Part shown: positions 53,222-62,034 of the stretch, piece by piece
Position numbering within the stretch: the first letter of the stretch is position 1
Layout: each line of letters starts with the position of its first letter
Source: Actinomycetota bacterium
GTDB taxonomy: Bacteria > Actinomycetota > Geothermincolia > Geothermincolales > RBG-13-55-18
DNA length: 64,000 nt
Assembly (NCBI GenBank): GCA_030019255.1
Contig: JASEFK010000010.1
Location: forward strand, 23,017-87,016
Reading direction: 5' to 3'
Notes under the pieces: generated by a model
What the model was told of the DNA's origin: nothing
Database searches by the model: none
Seen by the model: the letters and a program-made list of their open reading frames with translations, nothing else
Program-made: the position numbers and the translations under genes

Positions 53222-54600
53222 CCTCGAAGGACGAATTCGGATTCGGCTACGCGGCTGGGAAGGAGCGTGAAACCCTCTACCGCACGGCTCTTTCCCAGGC
53301 AGCCCGGTGGCTGAGCAGGCGGGGTGCCCATCCCGGCCGCACGAGGGAAAGGGCGCGCCGGCACCTTGAAATCCTTGCCGATCGCTACCCACAGCAGCGG
53401 GATAGGCTCGAGGGCCTGGCCCGCGCCATGGGAGCGGAAACCACGGAGGTGACCACGGCGGCGCTGGCCCTGGCCTCCCTGCCCGGAACCGGGTGCACCA
53501 ACTTCGCCGCCGTCCCGCCGGCCACCGCGGACGGGAAGGTGTACGTCTCCTGGAACTTCGACCTCTCCCCCCTCTTCCGGCTGCTCCTGGGCCGCATGCC
53601 CCTGTACGTGAGGGACATCGCGGGAAGCAAGCCCTACGTGTGCATGGGCCTCCCGGTCCTCTTCGGCATCGGGGTGATGAACGGGGACGGCCTGTGCTCC
53701 TGCGTAAACTCGGTGGGGTGCACGGACGGCGGCGAGGGCCTGACCTTCTTCGAGCTCAACAACCTGGCCATGGAGACCTGCTCGACGGTGGATGGGGCGG
53801 TGGGAGTGTGGAGGGATAACCCCCGCGAGGTGCTGCCCGGCCTGGCCATCGCCATCATCATGAACGCCAACGACATCTTCGCGGACATGAACGGGGACGC
53901 GGTGGTCATCGAGCACTCCCACAACCACATGGCCGTGGAGAGGGCCTCCGACCACGGCGGGGTGCTGGCCTCCGCCAACCACCACCAGTTCCTGGACCGC
54001 TCCCTCTCCGGCGGGGCCGACCCGGTGAAGGAACCCCTCATCGCCGGCTCCTACGCCCGGCTGGCCCGCATGTGGGAATTGCTGGAAATGTTCCACGGAA
54101 AGATTGACCGCTACACGGCGCGCATCATCGCCAGGGACCACGGGCTGAACTACTCCACCCTGGAGGAGTTCGGCCTGCATCCCGATCCCTACGGCGAGCG
54201 GGTGGACGATGCCACCATCTGCTGCCACCCCTGGAACTTCTTCCGCCATCTCAGGAAGCTGGAGTTGGTGGACGCGCTGATAGAGATGAACGTCGCCCGC
54301 ACCCTGAACTCCATCATCATGGATCCCGGGCGCTGCACCATATACATCACGCCGGGAAACCCCTGCCGCCACCAGTACGTGCCGGTGTGGGTGGGGGACG
54401 CGCTGCGCATGGAATGGGCGGACCGGGCCCGGGAGGAGATCGACTACCGCCCCGAGAAGAGCCTGCGACAGCGCCGGCGCCGCGTGGACATGTTTCGACG
54501 TCCCCGGGCCACCCGGGCCAGCGACCTGGCACGTTCCCTGGCCCTCAGGACCTTTGGGACCCTGGACCGCTGGATGTCCGCGGGACTGGTCAGGGAATGA
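53206..54600 (+). CDS. C45-type Ntn hydrolase (acyl-CoA:6-APA acyltransferase-like)
   Basis: About 464 residues from the ATG at 53206, five bases after AAGGAGG. The probable nucleophile and autoprocessing site is Cys97 in LPGTGCTNFAAV, followed by VYVSWNFDLSP, the oxyanion-type NSVGCTDGG, SHNHMAVE and ASANHHQF. Such proteins are related to penicillin acyltransferase, acid ceramidase-like and bile salt hydrolase-like amidases; the substrate cannot be predicted. The segment before Cys97 would be a propeptide if the enzyme is processed. It precedes the E1 genes in the same direction. Confidence 0.85.
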   Translation: MLWTITSKDEFGFGYAAGKERETLYRTALSQAARWLSRRGAHPGRTRERARRHLEILADRYPQQRDRLEGLARAMGAETTEVTTAALALASLPGTGCTNFAAVPPATADGKVYVSWNFDLSPLFRLLLGRMPLYVRDIAGSKPYVCMGLPVLFGIGVMNGDGLCSCVNSVGCTDGGEGLTFFELNNLAMETCSTVDGAVGVWRDNPREVLPGLAIAIIMNANDIFADMNGDAVVIEHSHNHMAVERASDHGGVLASANHHQFLDRSLSGGADPVKEPLIAGSYARLARMWELLEMFHGKIDRYTARIIARDHGLNYSTLEEFGLHPDPYGERVDDATICCHPWNFFRHLRKLELVDALIEMNVARTLNSIIMDPGRCTIYITPGNPCRHQYVPVWVGDALRMEWADRAREEIDYRPEKSLRQRRRRVDMFRRPRATRASDLARSLALRTFGTLDRWMSAGLVRE

Positions 54601-54649
54601 GCCGGGCACGGGAGGGTGAGGCGCCCTTCGAAACGCAGGGAGGTGGAAG

Positions 54650-55684
54650 ATGGGACCGGACCTGGAGGACCTATACCGCCGCATGGTACGCATGAGGCGC
54701 TTCGAGGAGAGCCTGGCGCGCCTCTGGGAACGCGGCCTCATCTCCGGGGAGATGCACCTGGGGATGGGGGAGGAGGCGGTGGTGGCCGGGGTCCTGGCCC
54801 ACCTGGAGGAAGGGGACGCCATGGCCCTGGACCACCGCTCCACGCCTCCCCTGGTGGGAAGGGGGGTGAGCATGGAATCCCTCTTCCTGGAGATGCTGGG
54901 GGACCCGGAGGGGTTGTGCGGGGGCCGCGGGGGACACATGCACCTCTTCTCCCGGGAGCACCTGGCTGCCTCCTCGGGGATAGTGGGATCCTCCGCCCCG
55001 CTGGGATGCGGGTTCGCCCTGGCCGCCCGGCTGCTCGACCCCGGCAAGGTGGCGGTGGCCTTCTTCGGGGAAGGGGCGGCCAACCAGGGGATGCTCCTGG
55101 AGAGCCTCAACCTGGCCGCGGCCTGGAGGCTCCCCGTGGTCTTCGTGTGCAAGGACAATCGCTGGGCCATAACCACCCGTTCCCGTTCCGTCACCGGGGG
55201 GGACCTGGCGCGCCGGGCGCGTTCCTTCGGCATGCCCGCCCTTCGCGTCGACGGGACCCGGGTGGAGAGGGTCTGGGCGGCGGCGGGGAAGGCGGTCTCC
55301 CGGGCCAGGTCGGGACGCGGCCCGAGCTTCATCCTGGCCTCCTGCCCCCGCATGGAGGGTCACTTCCTGGGCGATCCCATGTTGCGGGTGTTCCGTGACC
55401 CGGTGCGCCAGACCCTGGAGATAGGGCCTCCGCTGGCACGGGCTCTCCTCTCCAGGCCCCTGGCTGCCGTCCCCGCCCGCATGCTTCACCTGGGATTTAT
55501 TGGCAAAGCGCTGACCATCCTGGGAATCGAAAAATACGTCCTGGAAAAAGACCCCCTGCGGCGCGCCGCGGCGCTGCTTTCAGAGGAACAGCGGCTGCGC
55601 ATCGAGGAGGAGATCGGCCGCGAGGTGGAGGAGGCGGAAAAATCCGCCCTGGCCGTGGTGGAAGGGAGGGAGTCCCATGGCTGA
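54650..55684 (+). CDS. Thiamine-diphosphate dehydrogenase E1 alpha subunit
   Basis: 344 residues similar to AcoA/PdhA. Conserved segments are RMRRFEESL, GEMHLGMGEEAVVAG, CGGRGGHMHL and the thiamine diphosphate site FFGEGAANQG (GEG in place of the usual GDG), followed by CKDNRWAITT. It decarboxylates a 2-oxo acid or acetoin analogue together with the beta subunit, whose gene overlaps by 8 nt. No E2 or E3 gene follows, so electrons or acyl groups may go to a partner encoded elsewhere. The C-terminal about 70 residues are helical. Confidence 0.9.
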   Translation: MGPDLEDLYRRMVRMRRFEESLARLWERGLISGEMHLGMGEEAVVAGVLAHLEEGDAMALDHRSTPPLVGRGVSMESLFLEMLGDPEGLCGGRGGHMHLFSREHLAASSGIVGSSAPLGCGFALAARLLDPGKVAVAFFGEGAANQGMLLESLNLAAAWRLPVVFVCKDNRWAITTRSRSVTGGDLARRARSFGMPALRVDGTRVERVWAAAGKAVSRARSGRGPSFILASCPRMEGHFLGDPMLRVFRDPVRQTLEIGPPLARALLSRPLAAVPARMLHLGFIGKALTILGIEKYVLEKDPLRRAAALLSEEQRLRIEEEIGREVEEAEKSALAVVEGRESHG

Positions 55685-56705
55685 GATGACCTTCGCCCGG
55701 GCCATCGACTACGCGCTGGGAGAAGCCATGGCCGCCGACGAACGGGTGATCACCCTGGGGGAGGACGTGGCCATGCTGCGGCGGGAGCTCCTGGTGCGCT
55801 TCGGTCCCTCCCGGGTTCTCCAGGCCCCAATAAGCGAGGCCGCCTTCCTGGCCGCCGGGGTGGGGGCGGCCATGGCCGGGCTGCGCCCGGTGGTGGAGAT
55901 CATGATGGTGGACTTCATCGCCGTGGCCTTCGACGCCCTCCTGAATCAGGCCACCAAGATCCGCGCCTTCTCGGGCGACAAGTGGAGGGTGCCCCTGGTG
56001 GTGCGCGCGGCCTGCGGGGGCGGCTACGGTGACGCCGGCCAGCACGAGCAGTGCCTCTGGGGGCTGCTCTCCGGGATGCCCGGCATAGCCGTGGTGGTCC
56101 CCTCAAACCCCGCCGACGCTGCCGGGCTCATGCTCTCGGCCATCCAGTGCGACGATCCGGTGGTCTTCCTGGAGCACAAGCTCCTTTCCGACTACTGGCT
56201 GGACTACCTGGGGAAGGGCGGCAGGGAGACGGTGAGCTTCGACGTCCCCGCGGCCGGGGCCCGGGGGGAGGTGCCCACGCCACCCGTGCCGGTGCCCATC
56301 GGCAAGGCGAGAAGGGTGAGGGAGGGCAGCGACCTGACCATGCTCGGCCTGGGCATGAGCCTCCACCGCTGCCTGGAAGCCGCCACGAAACTGGAAAATG
56401 ATGGAATCAGCGCCGAGGTGGTTGACCTGCGCAGCGCCTGTCCCCTAGACCGGGAGCTCATCCTTGCCTCGGCCTCGCGCACCGGCCGGGTCCTGGTGGC
56501 GGATGAGGACTACGTGGGGTACGGGCTCAGCGGCGAGGTCGCTGCCCTCCTGGCCGAGGCCGGCGTCAAGGCCGATTTCGCCCGGGTCTGCGTCGAGGAG
56601 GTGGTCCCCTATGCCCGGCACCTGGAGGAGGAGGTCCTTCCCAACGTACGCCGTATAAGGGAAGCCGCCATGCGCCTCTGCGGACGCCTCAACCCCAACG
56701 CCTGA
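55677..56705 (+). CDS. Thiamine-diphosphate dehydrogenase E1 beta subunit
   Basis: 342 residues, AcoB/PdhB type: MTFARAIDYALGEAMAADERVITLGEDVAM, then GVGAAMAGLRPVVEIM, GDKWRVPLVVRAACGGGYGDAGQHEQ (core GGGYGDAGQHEQ), VVPSNPADAAGLM, and the C-terminal transketolase-like domain with EVVDLRSACPLDRELI. Completes the heterotetramer with the alpha subunit. Confidence 0.94.
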   Translation: MAEMTFARAIDYALGEAMAADERVITLGEDVAMLRRELLVRFGPSRVLQAPISEAAFLAAGVGAAMAGLRPVVEIMMVDFIAVAFDALLNQATKIRAFSGDKWRVPLVVRAACGGGYGDAGQHEQCLWGLLSGMPGIAVVVPSNPADAAGLMLSAIQCDDPVVFLEHKLLSDYWLDYLGKGGRETVSFDVPAAGARGEVPTPPVPVPIGKARRVREGSDLTMLGLGMSLHRCLEAATKLENDGISAEVVDLRSACPLDRELILASASRTGRVLVADEDYVGYGLSGEVAALLAEAGVKADFARVCVEEVVPYARHLEEEVLPNVRRIREAAMRLCGRLNPNA

Positions 56706-56830
56706 CGGCCCGGGCGACGCAGGCGACCAGGAAGCCGTGGGCGCGGCGGCTCACGGGGTGCAGGAGGTCGAAGGCGCAGGTGGCCAGCGTTACCGGGACC
56801 ACGCCCTTGTTACGGCGGAAATGCGGAAGG

Positions 56831-57904
56831 TCAACCCGCCAGGGAGAGAAGTCCCTTGCGGCCGGCTTTGCCGAAGCGGGCCACGAAGACCGCCAAGGGG
56901 ACGAGGAAGAGGATGGTGAAGCCGAGGAGGGCCAGGACCTGCCACCCGATCTCCCTCCAGCTTTCACCGTAGATGGCCGCCCGGAAGATGGGGTTGGCGA
57001 TGTAATAGGTGGGGAAGAGGCGGGCGATCCACTGCGGCCAGCTGGGGAAGATGACGAAGAGCACCGGCCCGATGATGAAGATGTTTATGGATTTCATGTA
57101 GGCCACCATGGAGGTCTGGTCCCGCGAGGCCAACCCCATGAGCAGCCCCCACTCCACGGCCAACACCGAGCCCAGGAAGAATACGCTGAGGATGAGGGAG
57201 GGATTGGGGATGCCCACGGTGAGGAGAAGGAGCACGATCCCCATGCCCAGGGAGATGACCATCCCCGTTAGGCCGAAGGCGATGAGTATCTCGGCCAGGG
57301 TCACCGGGGTGGCCAGGAGCGACTCCAGGGTCTTCCTCTCTTTCTCGGTGACCAGGAAGCTGGCGGGAAGGAAGTAGGCCCCCGCCACGATGACGATGAT
57401 GATGATGAAGGGCAGGAACATCTCCATGACCGAGAGCGGCCTCTCCTCCCCCAGCCGCACCGTCTCCAAGCTGATACTGGGTACCCCCGGTGATAGCCCG
57501 CGCAGGGCATCCACGACCGCGGCCAGGACGATGGAGCGGTTCTTGGCCAGGCTTTCCCCATTGACAAATACTTCCAGGGAGACCTCCTCTCCCGCCTCCA
57601 GCCGCAGCAGGTCATCCCGGTCGATGATCACCCCCACGTCCACCTTCTTCTCCTCCACCAGCCGGCGCAGCTCGGCGTCGGACTCAGCGAGGGTGAGACG
57701 CACCCCCGCGTTCTCCTCGAGGATGGCGGCCACCTGTGGCGTCCCCTCCTCGTAGAGCGCGAGCCTGGGCTCGTCCTTCCCCAGGTTGAAGATGAACTGG
57801 AAGATGGCCGCGTAGATGAAGGGAGCCAGGAGGGCGAAGATGAGGTAGGGATTTCTTGGGTTGAGGCTCTTCCTCGCCAGGGCCAGGATGCGCCGCGCGC
57901 TCAT
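56831..57904 (-). CDS. ABC-2 type transporter permease, second subunit
   Basis: 357 residues from the ATG at 57904, after GGAGGTTGAC and overlapping the stop of the first permease. One N-terminal transmembrane helix precedes a large external domain (about 40-155). Five helices follow, with ATPVTLAEILIAFGLTGMVI (core ATPVTLAEIL) between them. Probably forms a heterodimeric exporter with the preceding permease. Confidence 0.88.
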   Translation of the reverse strand: MSARRILALARKSLNPRNPYLIFALLAPFIYAAIFQFIFNLGKDEPRLALYEEGTPQVAAILEENAGVRLTLAESDAELRRLVEEKKVDVGVIIDRDDLLRLEAGEEVSLEVFVNGESLAKNRSIVLAAVVDALRGLSPGVPSISLETVRLGEERPLSVMEMFLPFIIIIVIVAGAYFLPASFLVTEKERKTLESLLATPVTLAEILIAFGLTGMVISLGMGIVLLLLTVGIPNPSLILSVFFLGSVLAVEWGLLMGLASRDQTSMVAYMKSINIFIIGPVLFVIFPSWPQWIARLFPTYYIANPIFRAAIYGESWREIGWQVLALLGFTILFLVPLAVFVARFGKAGRKGLLSLAG

Positions 57905-59139
57905 GTCAACCTCCTCCTGAGAATGTACCACCCCAGCCAGAAGAAGAACGGGGAGAAGAGGCACAGGATGAGGACGGCGGGCAGGTAATCGGAGAGTCCC
58001 TTCCCGTAATTGAGTATCCCGTCCAGGGGTTCCACCAGGTACCAGGTGGGGATGGCCTTGAGCAGCGGGGAAGTGAACCCGGGGTAGAGGAGGACGAAGG
58101 CCGGGAGGATGAGCAGCAGGAAGGGGACCATGGAGATCATGGCCATGGACATGAAATCCCGGCTCACCGCCCCCAGGATGAAGGAGACCCCCACCACCAG
58201 TCCCGCCCCCAGGACCAGGAAGACCAGGATGGCCGGCCAGGTGGAGGCGGTCAGGGCCCGCAGGAGCACGGCCAGGAGAAGCCCCTCGGCGAAGGCGATG
58301 ACCATGCCGCTCAGGGCCTTGGCGGCGATGAACTCCCCGTGGCTCACCGGGGTGACCAGGACGGCCTGGGCGGTGCGGTGCTGTATCTCCTCCACCAGGA
58401 GGTTCCCCAGTGCGTAGAGTTCCAGGAGGAAGACGAAGGCTAAAAGCAGCACCCGCAGCTTGTCCCGGAGCGGGACCTGGCGACCGGCCATGTCCGGGCC
58501 CACCATGACCGTGCGGAAGTCCACCGGGAGGCGGTAACCGAGGAGGGAATAGGCGATCTCCCTGGCCAGCGCTTCCCCGGCCTCCGCTGTCTCCTCGGGG
58601 GCGCGGGAGGTGATGTAGAGCTCTAGGCGCGGGGGCTGGGCGCCTAAATCCAGGAAGAGGCCGGCGCCGACCTCCTCCCTCTCCACCAGTCCCCGGAGGT
58701 CCTCCAAATTATCCGTTTCTACCACTTCCACGCCCTTTTCAATCCCCGCGGTTTCCTTTTCCAGGGTCGTTACCTCCAGGCCTGTCGGGTTGTAAGCGCC
58801 ACTCATCTCCTCCATCGCGGTCACCGTGTTCGCGGGGGAGGCGATCACGGGTGAAGCCGGAGGGGTACAGGTTTTCGTGGTCCCCATGCCCGCGGGAGAA
58901 GCGAGAATGCTTTTCCCGGTTCCCGTCTCGGAAGTATCGGCTCCCGCTTCCGCCGCCGGCCGTTCACCGCCCTGCAGGTAAAGCCCCAGCCTGAAGGTCT
59001 CCTCCACCTGCCGGGGCATGAGGTTGTAGAGCAGGGCGTAGAGGAGGATGAGCAGCAGGGAAATCACGGCCATGAAGCGGTTGCGGAAGACCTGGCCCAG
59101 GTCCTTGCGGATGATGGCGGTTATCCTCTTCCCCTTCAT
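57901..59139 (-). CDS. ABC-2 type transporter permease, first subunit
   Basis: About 412 residues from the ATG at 59139 (MKGKRITAIIRKDLGQVF). One N-terminal transmembrane helix (about 21-40), an external domain (about 45-230) containing a Ser/Thr-rich insert, then five helices with the LVTPVSHGEFIAAKALSGMV coupling segment (core LVTPVSHGEF). The start is moderately certain; an ATG at 59172 is possible. Confidence 0.88.
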   Translation of the reverse strand: MKGKRITAIIRKDLGQVFRNRFMAVISLLLILLYALLYNLMPRQVEETFRLGLYLQGGERPAAEAGADTSETGTGKSILASPAGMGTTKTCTPPASPVIASPANTVTAMEEMSGAYNPTGLEVTTLEKETAGIEKGVEVVETDNLEDLRGLVEREEVGAGLFLDLGAQPPRLELYITSRAPEETAEAGEALAREIAYSLLGYRLPVDFRTVMVGPDMAGRQVPLRDKLRVLLLAFVFLLELYALGNLLVEEIQHRTAQAVLVTPVSHGEFIAAKALSGMVIAFAEGLLLAVLLRALTASTWPAILVFLVLGAGLVVGVSFILGAVSRDFMSMAMISMVPFLLLILPAFVLLYPGFTSPLLKAIPTWYLVEPLDGILNYGKGLSDYLPAVLILCLFSPFFFWLGWYILRRRLT

Positions 59140-59211
59140 TCCAGCTTTCCCGACCTTGTGGCCAAAATCCATAATTTACCATGTACCGCGTTTTAATGGC
59201 GATCCTCGCCT

Positions 59212-60075
59212 TCATTCCAGCTTCTTCCCGGTGAGCATGATGAAGATGTCCTCCAGGGTGGCCTCCTCGGTATGCATGTCCAGGACCCGGTAGTCGCGGA
59301 GTATCTCCTGGATGCGCCGCCCCGAACCCTCGTCCTCCAGGGGGATCTCCTCCTCCCTCAGCTCCTCGCCGTCCCGGTACCGAACCTTGAGGACCCGCTT
59401 CCCGTACTCGTGCTTGAGGTTGTCCGGGGTGTCCAGGGCGGCAATCCTCCCCTCGTTGATGAAGGCCACCCGGTCGGAGAGCTTGTCCGCCTCCACCATG
59501 TCGTGGGTGGTGAGGAAGACGGTGACGCCCCTTTCCTTCTCCTCCAGGATGACCTCCCGGATGGCCTCCGAGGATACCGGGTCCAGCCCGTCGGTGGGTT
59601 CGTCCAGGAAGAGAACCAGGGGATCGTTGACCAGCGCCCGGGCCACCATGAGCCTCTGCTTCATGCCCTTGGAGTAGTTGGACACCTGGTCCTTGCGGTC
59701 CGCCGGGAGGCCCACCCTCTGCAGCAGGCCCGCCACGTCCAGGTCGCGCACACCGAAGAGGGAGGCGAAGAACTTGAGGTTGGCCGCGGCGGACATGTCC
59801 TCGTAAAGCGACTTTTCCTCGAAGCACACCCCTATGCGGGCCTGGACCGCGGCGCGCTCCTTCACGATGTCCCGGCCCAGGATGGTTATCCTTCCGTCCT
59901 GGGGAACCAGGAGGCCCACCAGCATCTTCAGGGTGGTGGTCTTCCCCGCCCCATTGGGGCCCAGGAAGCCGAGGATCTCCCCCTTCCTCGCCTGGAAGGA
60001 GATGTGGTCCACGGCCGGCCAGCCGTCGTAGGAGTAGGTTATGTTCTCGGCCGAGATGCGGATCTCGTCTTCCAT
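59212..60075 (-). CDS. ABC transporter ATP-binding protein (multidrug/Nat type)
   Basis: 287 residues: Walker A GPNGAGKTTTLKML, signature NYSKGMKQRLMVARAL, Walker B LVLFLDEPTDGLDP, H-loop TTHDMVE, and a C-terminal extension typical of ABC-2 exporter ATPases. It starts inside the end of the TetR gene (37-nt overlap), so regulator and exporter form one operon. Confidence 0.95.
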   Translation of the reverse strand: MEDEIRISAENITYSYDGWPAVDHISFQARKGEILGFLGPNGAGKTTTLKMLVGLLVPQDGRITILGRDIVKERAAVQARIGVCFEEKSLYEDMSAAANLKFFASLFGVRDLDVAGLLQRVGLPADRKDQVSNYSKGMKQRLMVARALVNDPLVLFLDEPTDGLDPVSSEAIREVILEEKERGVTVFLTTHDMVEADKLSDRVAFINEGRIAALDTPDNLKHEYGKRVLKVRYRDGEELREEEIPLEDEGSGRRIQEILRDYRVLDMHTEEATLEDIFIMLTGKKLE

Positions 60076-60797
60076 GCCTTATCGCCCTCCTCGCGTTGTT
60101 TCCCCTTCATGCCCACCGCCCTCTCCACCAGGCGCCGATCCAGTATGTAGACGGAGCCTTCCTCCGTCCCCAGCATCCTCTCCATGGCCTTGATGTAGAG
60201 CTCCGCACGGCGGACCAATCTCTCCACCGCTTCCGCGTCCCCCTCCCGCGCGGCCCGCAGGTAGTCCTCGACCTGGAGCTCGGACATGGCGGCGAAAAAG
60301 CGGAGGACGATCTCCGCCATGTCCCCGGGGGCGCCGGTGCGGAAGACGCCTTCTTCCTCGCCCTCGGCCAGTATCTCCGCCAGGATGGGGGTCAGCCTCT
60401 CCACCGTGCGGCGGTTCATCTTGTCCCGGATGATGGCGTTCTGCGGCCGGTAGACCACCTCCGCCACCTCCCGGATGATCTCCAGGTTGTCCATCTTCCA
60501 GAGGGCGATGCCTTCGAGAAAGCGGCGCATCTTCTCCAGGGGGCTGATGCCCCCCTCGCGGGTCACGCCCTCCACCCGGGCGGCGATGCGCTCGATGACC
60601 GCTTCCACCACCGCGTCCAGGAGGTCCTCCTTGCTGGCGAAGTAATAGTAGAAGGTGCCCTTGGAAATTCCTACCATGGCGAGGATGGCCTCCAGCGGGG
60701 TGGCGTCGTATCCCGCGCTGGAAAACAGCTTCCAGGCGGCCTCGATGATCTCCCCCCTCGTGTCCTCCCGGGCCTCTTCCTTCCTGGGCCTGGCCAT
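60039..60797 (-). CDS. TetR-family transcriptional regulator of the ABC exporter
   Basis: 252 residues. The N-terminal TetR helix-turn-helix (IIEAAWKLFSSAGYDATPLE, ILAMVGISKGTFYYYFASKE) is followed by a helical ligand domain. First gene of the tetR-ATPase-permease-permease operon. The operator at 60818-60838 lies just upstream, so autorepression relieved by a substrate of the exporter is likely. Confidence 0.94.
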   Translation of the reverse strand: MARPRKEEAREDTRGEIIEAAWKLFSSAGYDATPLEAILAMVGISKGTFYYYFASKEDLLDAVVEAVIERIAARVEGVTREGGISPLEKMRRFLEGIALWKMDNLEIIREVAEVVYRPQNAIIRDKMNRRTVERLTPILAEILAEGEEEGVFRTGAPGDMAEIVLRFFAAMSELQVEDYLRAAREGDAEAVERLVRRAELYIKAMERMLGTEEGSVYILDRRLVERAVGMKGKQREEGDKAWKTRSASRPRT

Positions 60798-60817
60798 GGG
60801 TTCCCGCCTCGCTATAA

Positions 60818-60838
60818 ATATACCGACCGTCGGTATAT
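60818..60838. promoter_or_regulatory. TetR operator palindrome
   Basis: A perfect 10-1-10 palindrome, ATATACCGAC-C-GTCGGTATAT. It lies 21-41 bp upstream of the tetR start, embedded in the only AT-rich stretch of the region. The ACCGAC-n-GTCGGT core and location fit a TetR-type autoregulatory operator. Confidence 0.8.
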
Positions 60839-61135
60839 ATATTAGCTCGAGGACCGATGAGGGTCAACTCGTTCCCCTTCCCGCCAGGCCTACGCGTGGA
60901 CGTTTTCACCGGAGGCGCTCTCCCCTCTTTCCAGGCTCCGTGGCACACTCCTCCAGGAGGAAAGGGACCGGACCGGCGCGAAGGTGATGAAAAGAGGTCC
61001 TGGACGAGGAACGGGCCCGGTCAGGGTTTCAATCCTCGCCCTCAAGGGGAATGCTCTTTTCTGCCCGCAAGAGCGCCGATGCCGCCGGGCGGCCGACGGA
61101 AAGACAAGGCGCCGGTAAGAGGAGGTGTGAAGAGC
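60839..61135. other. Intergenic region, no gene seen
   Basis: The long open frame running into the next gene from 60857 has no ribosome site and reads as Gly/Arg/Pro-rich shadow sequence. GGAGGTG at 61121-61127 belongs to the downstream gene. Confidence 0.4.
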
Positions 61136-61954
61136 ATGGAAAGCAGAAGGAAAGCCGTGCCGTCCGGGGAGAGCCCCCGGGGCGGGCCGACCTCCGTTTA
61201 CCACCTTTCCCTGCGTATGAGGGAGATGCGGGGCGCGAGGTTCGCGCTCCTCCCGGGAGACCCGGCACGCGTGGAGGTCATCGCCGGCACCCCTCCCCTG
61301 GAGGGAGGGCGCGAGCTGGCCTGGAAGCGGGAGTTCCGCACCTGGCTGGCCTACCTCCAGGAGGTGCCCGTGATAATCACTTCCACGGGTATAGGCGGGC
61401 CGTCCACGGCCATCGCCGTGGAGGAGCTGGCCCGACTGGGGGTGGAGACCTTCATCCGCGTGGGGACCACGGGGGCCATCCAGCCGCACGTCAGGGTGGG
61501 AGAGGTGGTCATCACCACGGGGGCGGTGCGCCTGGACGGGGCCTCCGCTCACTACGCTCCACCGGAGTACCCGGCGGTGGCCGATTACCAATTGGTGGAA
61601 GCGCTGGTATCTGCTGCCAGAGAGCTGGGTATCCTCCATCACGTAGGCGTGACCTGCTCCTCGGACACCTTCTATCCCGGGCAGGAGCGGCCCGATTCCT
61701 TCCGGGGCTACATTCCGCGACGCTTTCGCGGCATGACGGAGGAGTGGCGGCGGATGAACGTCCTCAACTACGAGATGGAGGCAGCCACCCTGCTCACCAT
61801 GTGCGGGGTACTTGGGCTGAGAGGGGGCTGCGTCACGGGGGTGATCGACCGCCACGGGGAGGGAGGACGCATAACCAAGGCGGGGTTGAAAAAGGGCGAG
61901 GGCAACGCCGTCGCGGTGGCGGTCCGGGCGCTGGAACTGCTGGTCGGAGGATGA
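61136..61954 (+). CDS. udp: Nucleoside phosphorylase (uridine phosphorylase type)
   Basis: 272 residues from the ATG at 61136, eight bases after GGAGGTG. Family motifs: phosphate-binding GDPARVEVI, TGIGGPSTAIAVEEL, RVGTTGAIQPHVRVGEVVI (core GTTGAIQP), the substrate loop NYEMEAATLLTM and the catalytic DRHGEG region. It splits uridine or a related nucleoside into base and ribose 1-phosphate. The SSDTFYPGQERPDSF insert fits uridine phosphorylase. Confidence 0.88.
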   Translation: MESRRKAVPSGESPRGGPTSVYHLSLRMREMRGARFALLPGDPARVEVIAGTPPLEGGRELAWKREFRTWLAYLQEVPVIITSTGIGGPSTAIAVEELARLGVETFIRVGTTGAIQPHVRVGEVVITTGAVRLDGASAHYAPPEYPAVADYQLVEALVSAARELGILHHVGVTCSSDTFYPGQERPDSFRGYIPRRFRGMTEEWRRMNVLNYEMEAATLLTMCGVLGLRGGCVTGVIDRHGEGGRITKAGLKKGEGNAVAVAVRALELLVGG

Positions 61955-62034
61955 CGGTGATCCCTACCCATCCCGCTGGAGGGCACAGCCACTATAATGA
62001 ACCCATGATGTGAGCGACGAGGAGGGAGGTGCCC

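Noticed and set aside
52864..55353. 829-residue minus-strand ORF
   Set aside because: Antisense shadow of the C45 hydrolase and E1 alpha genes, both with clear motifs; its composition is low-complexity Pro/Gly/Arg.
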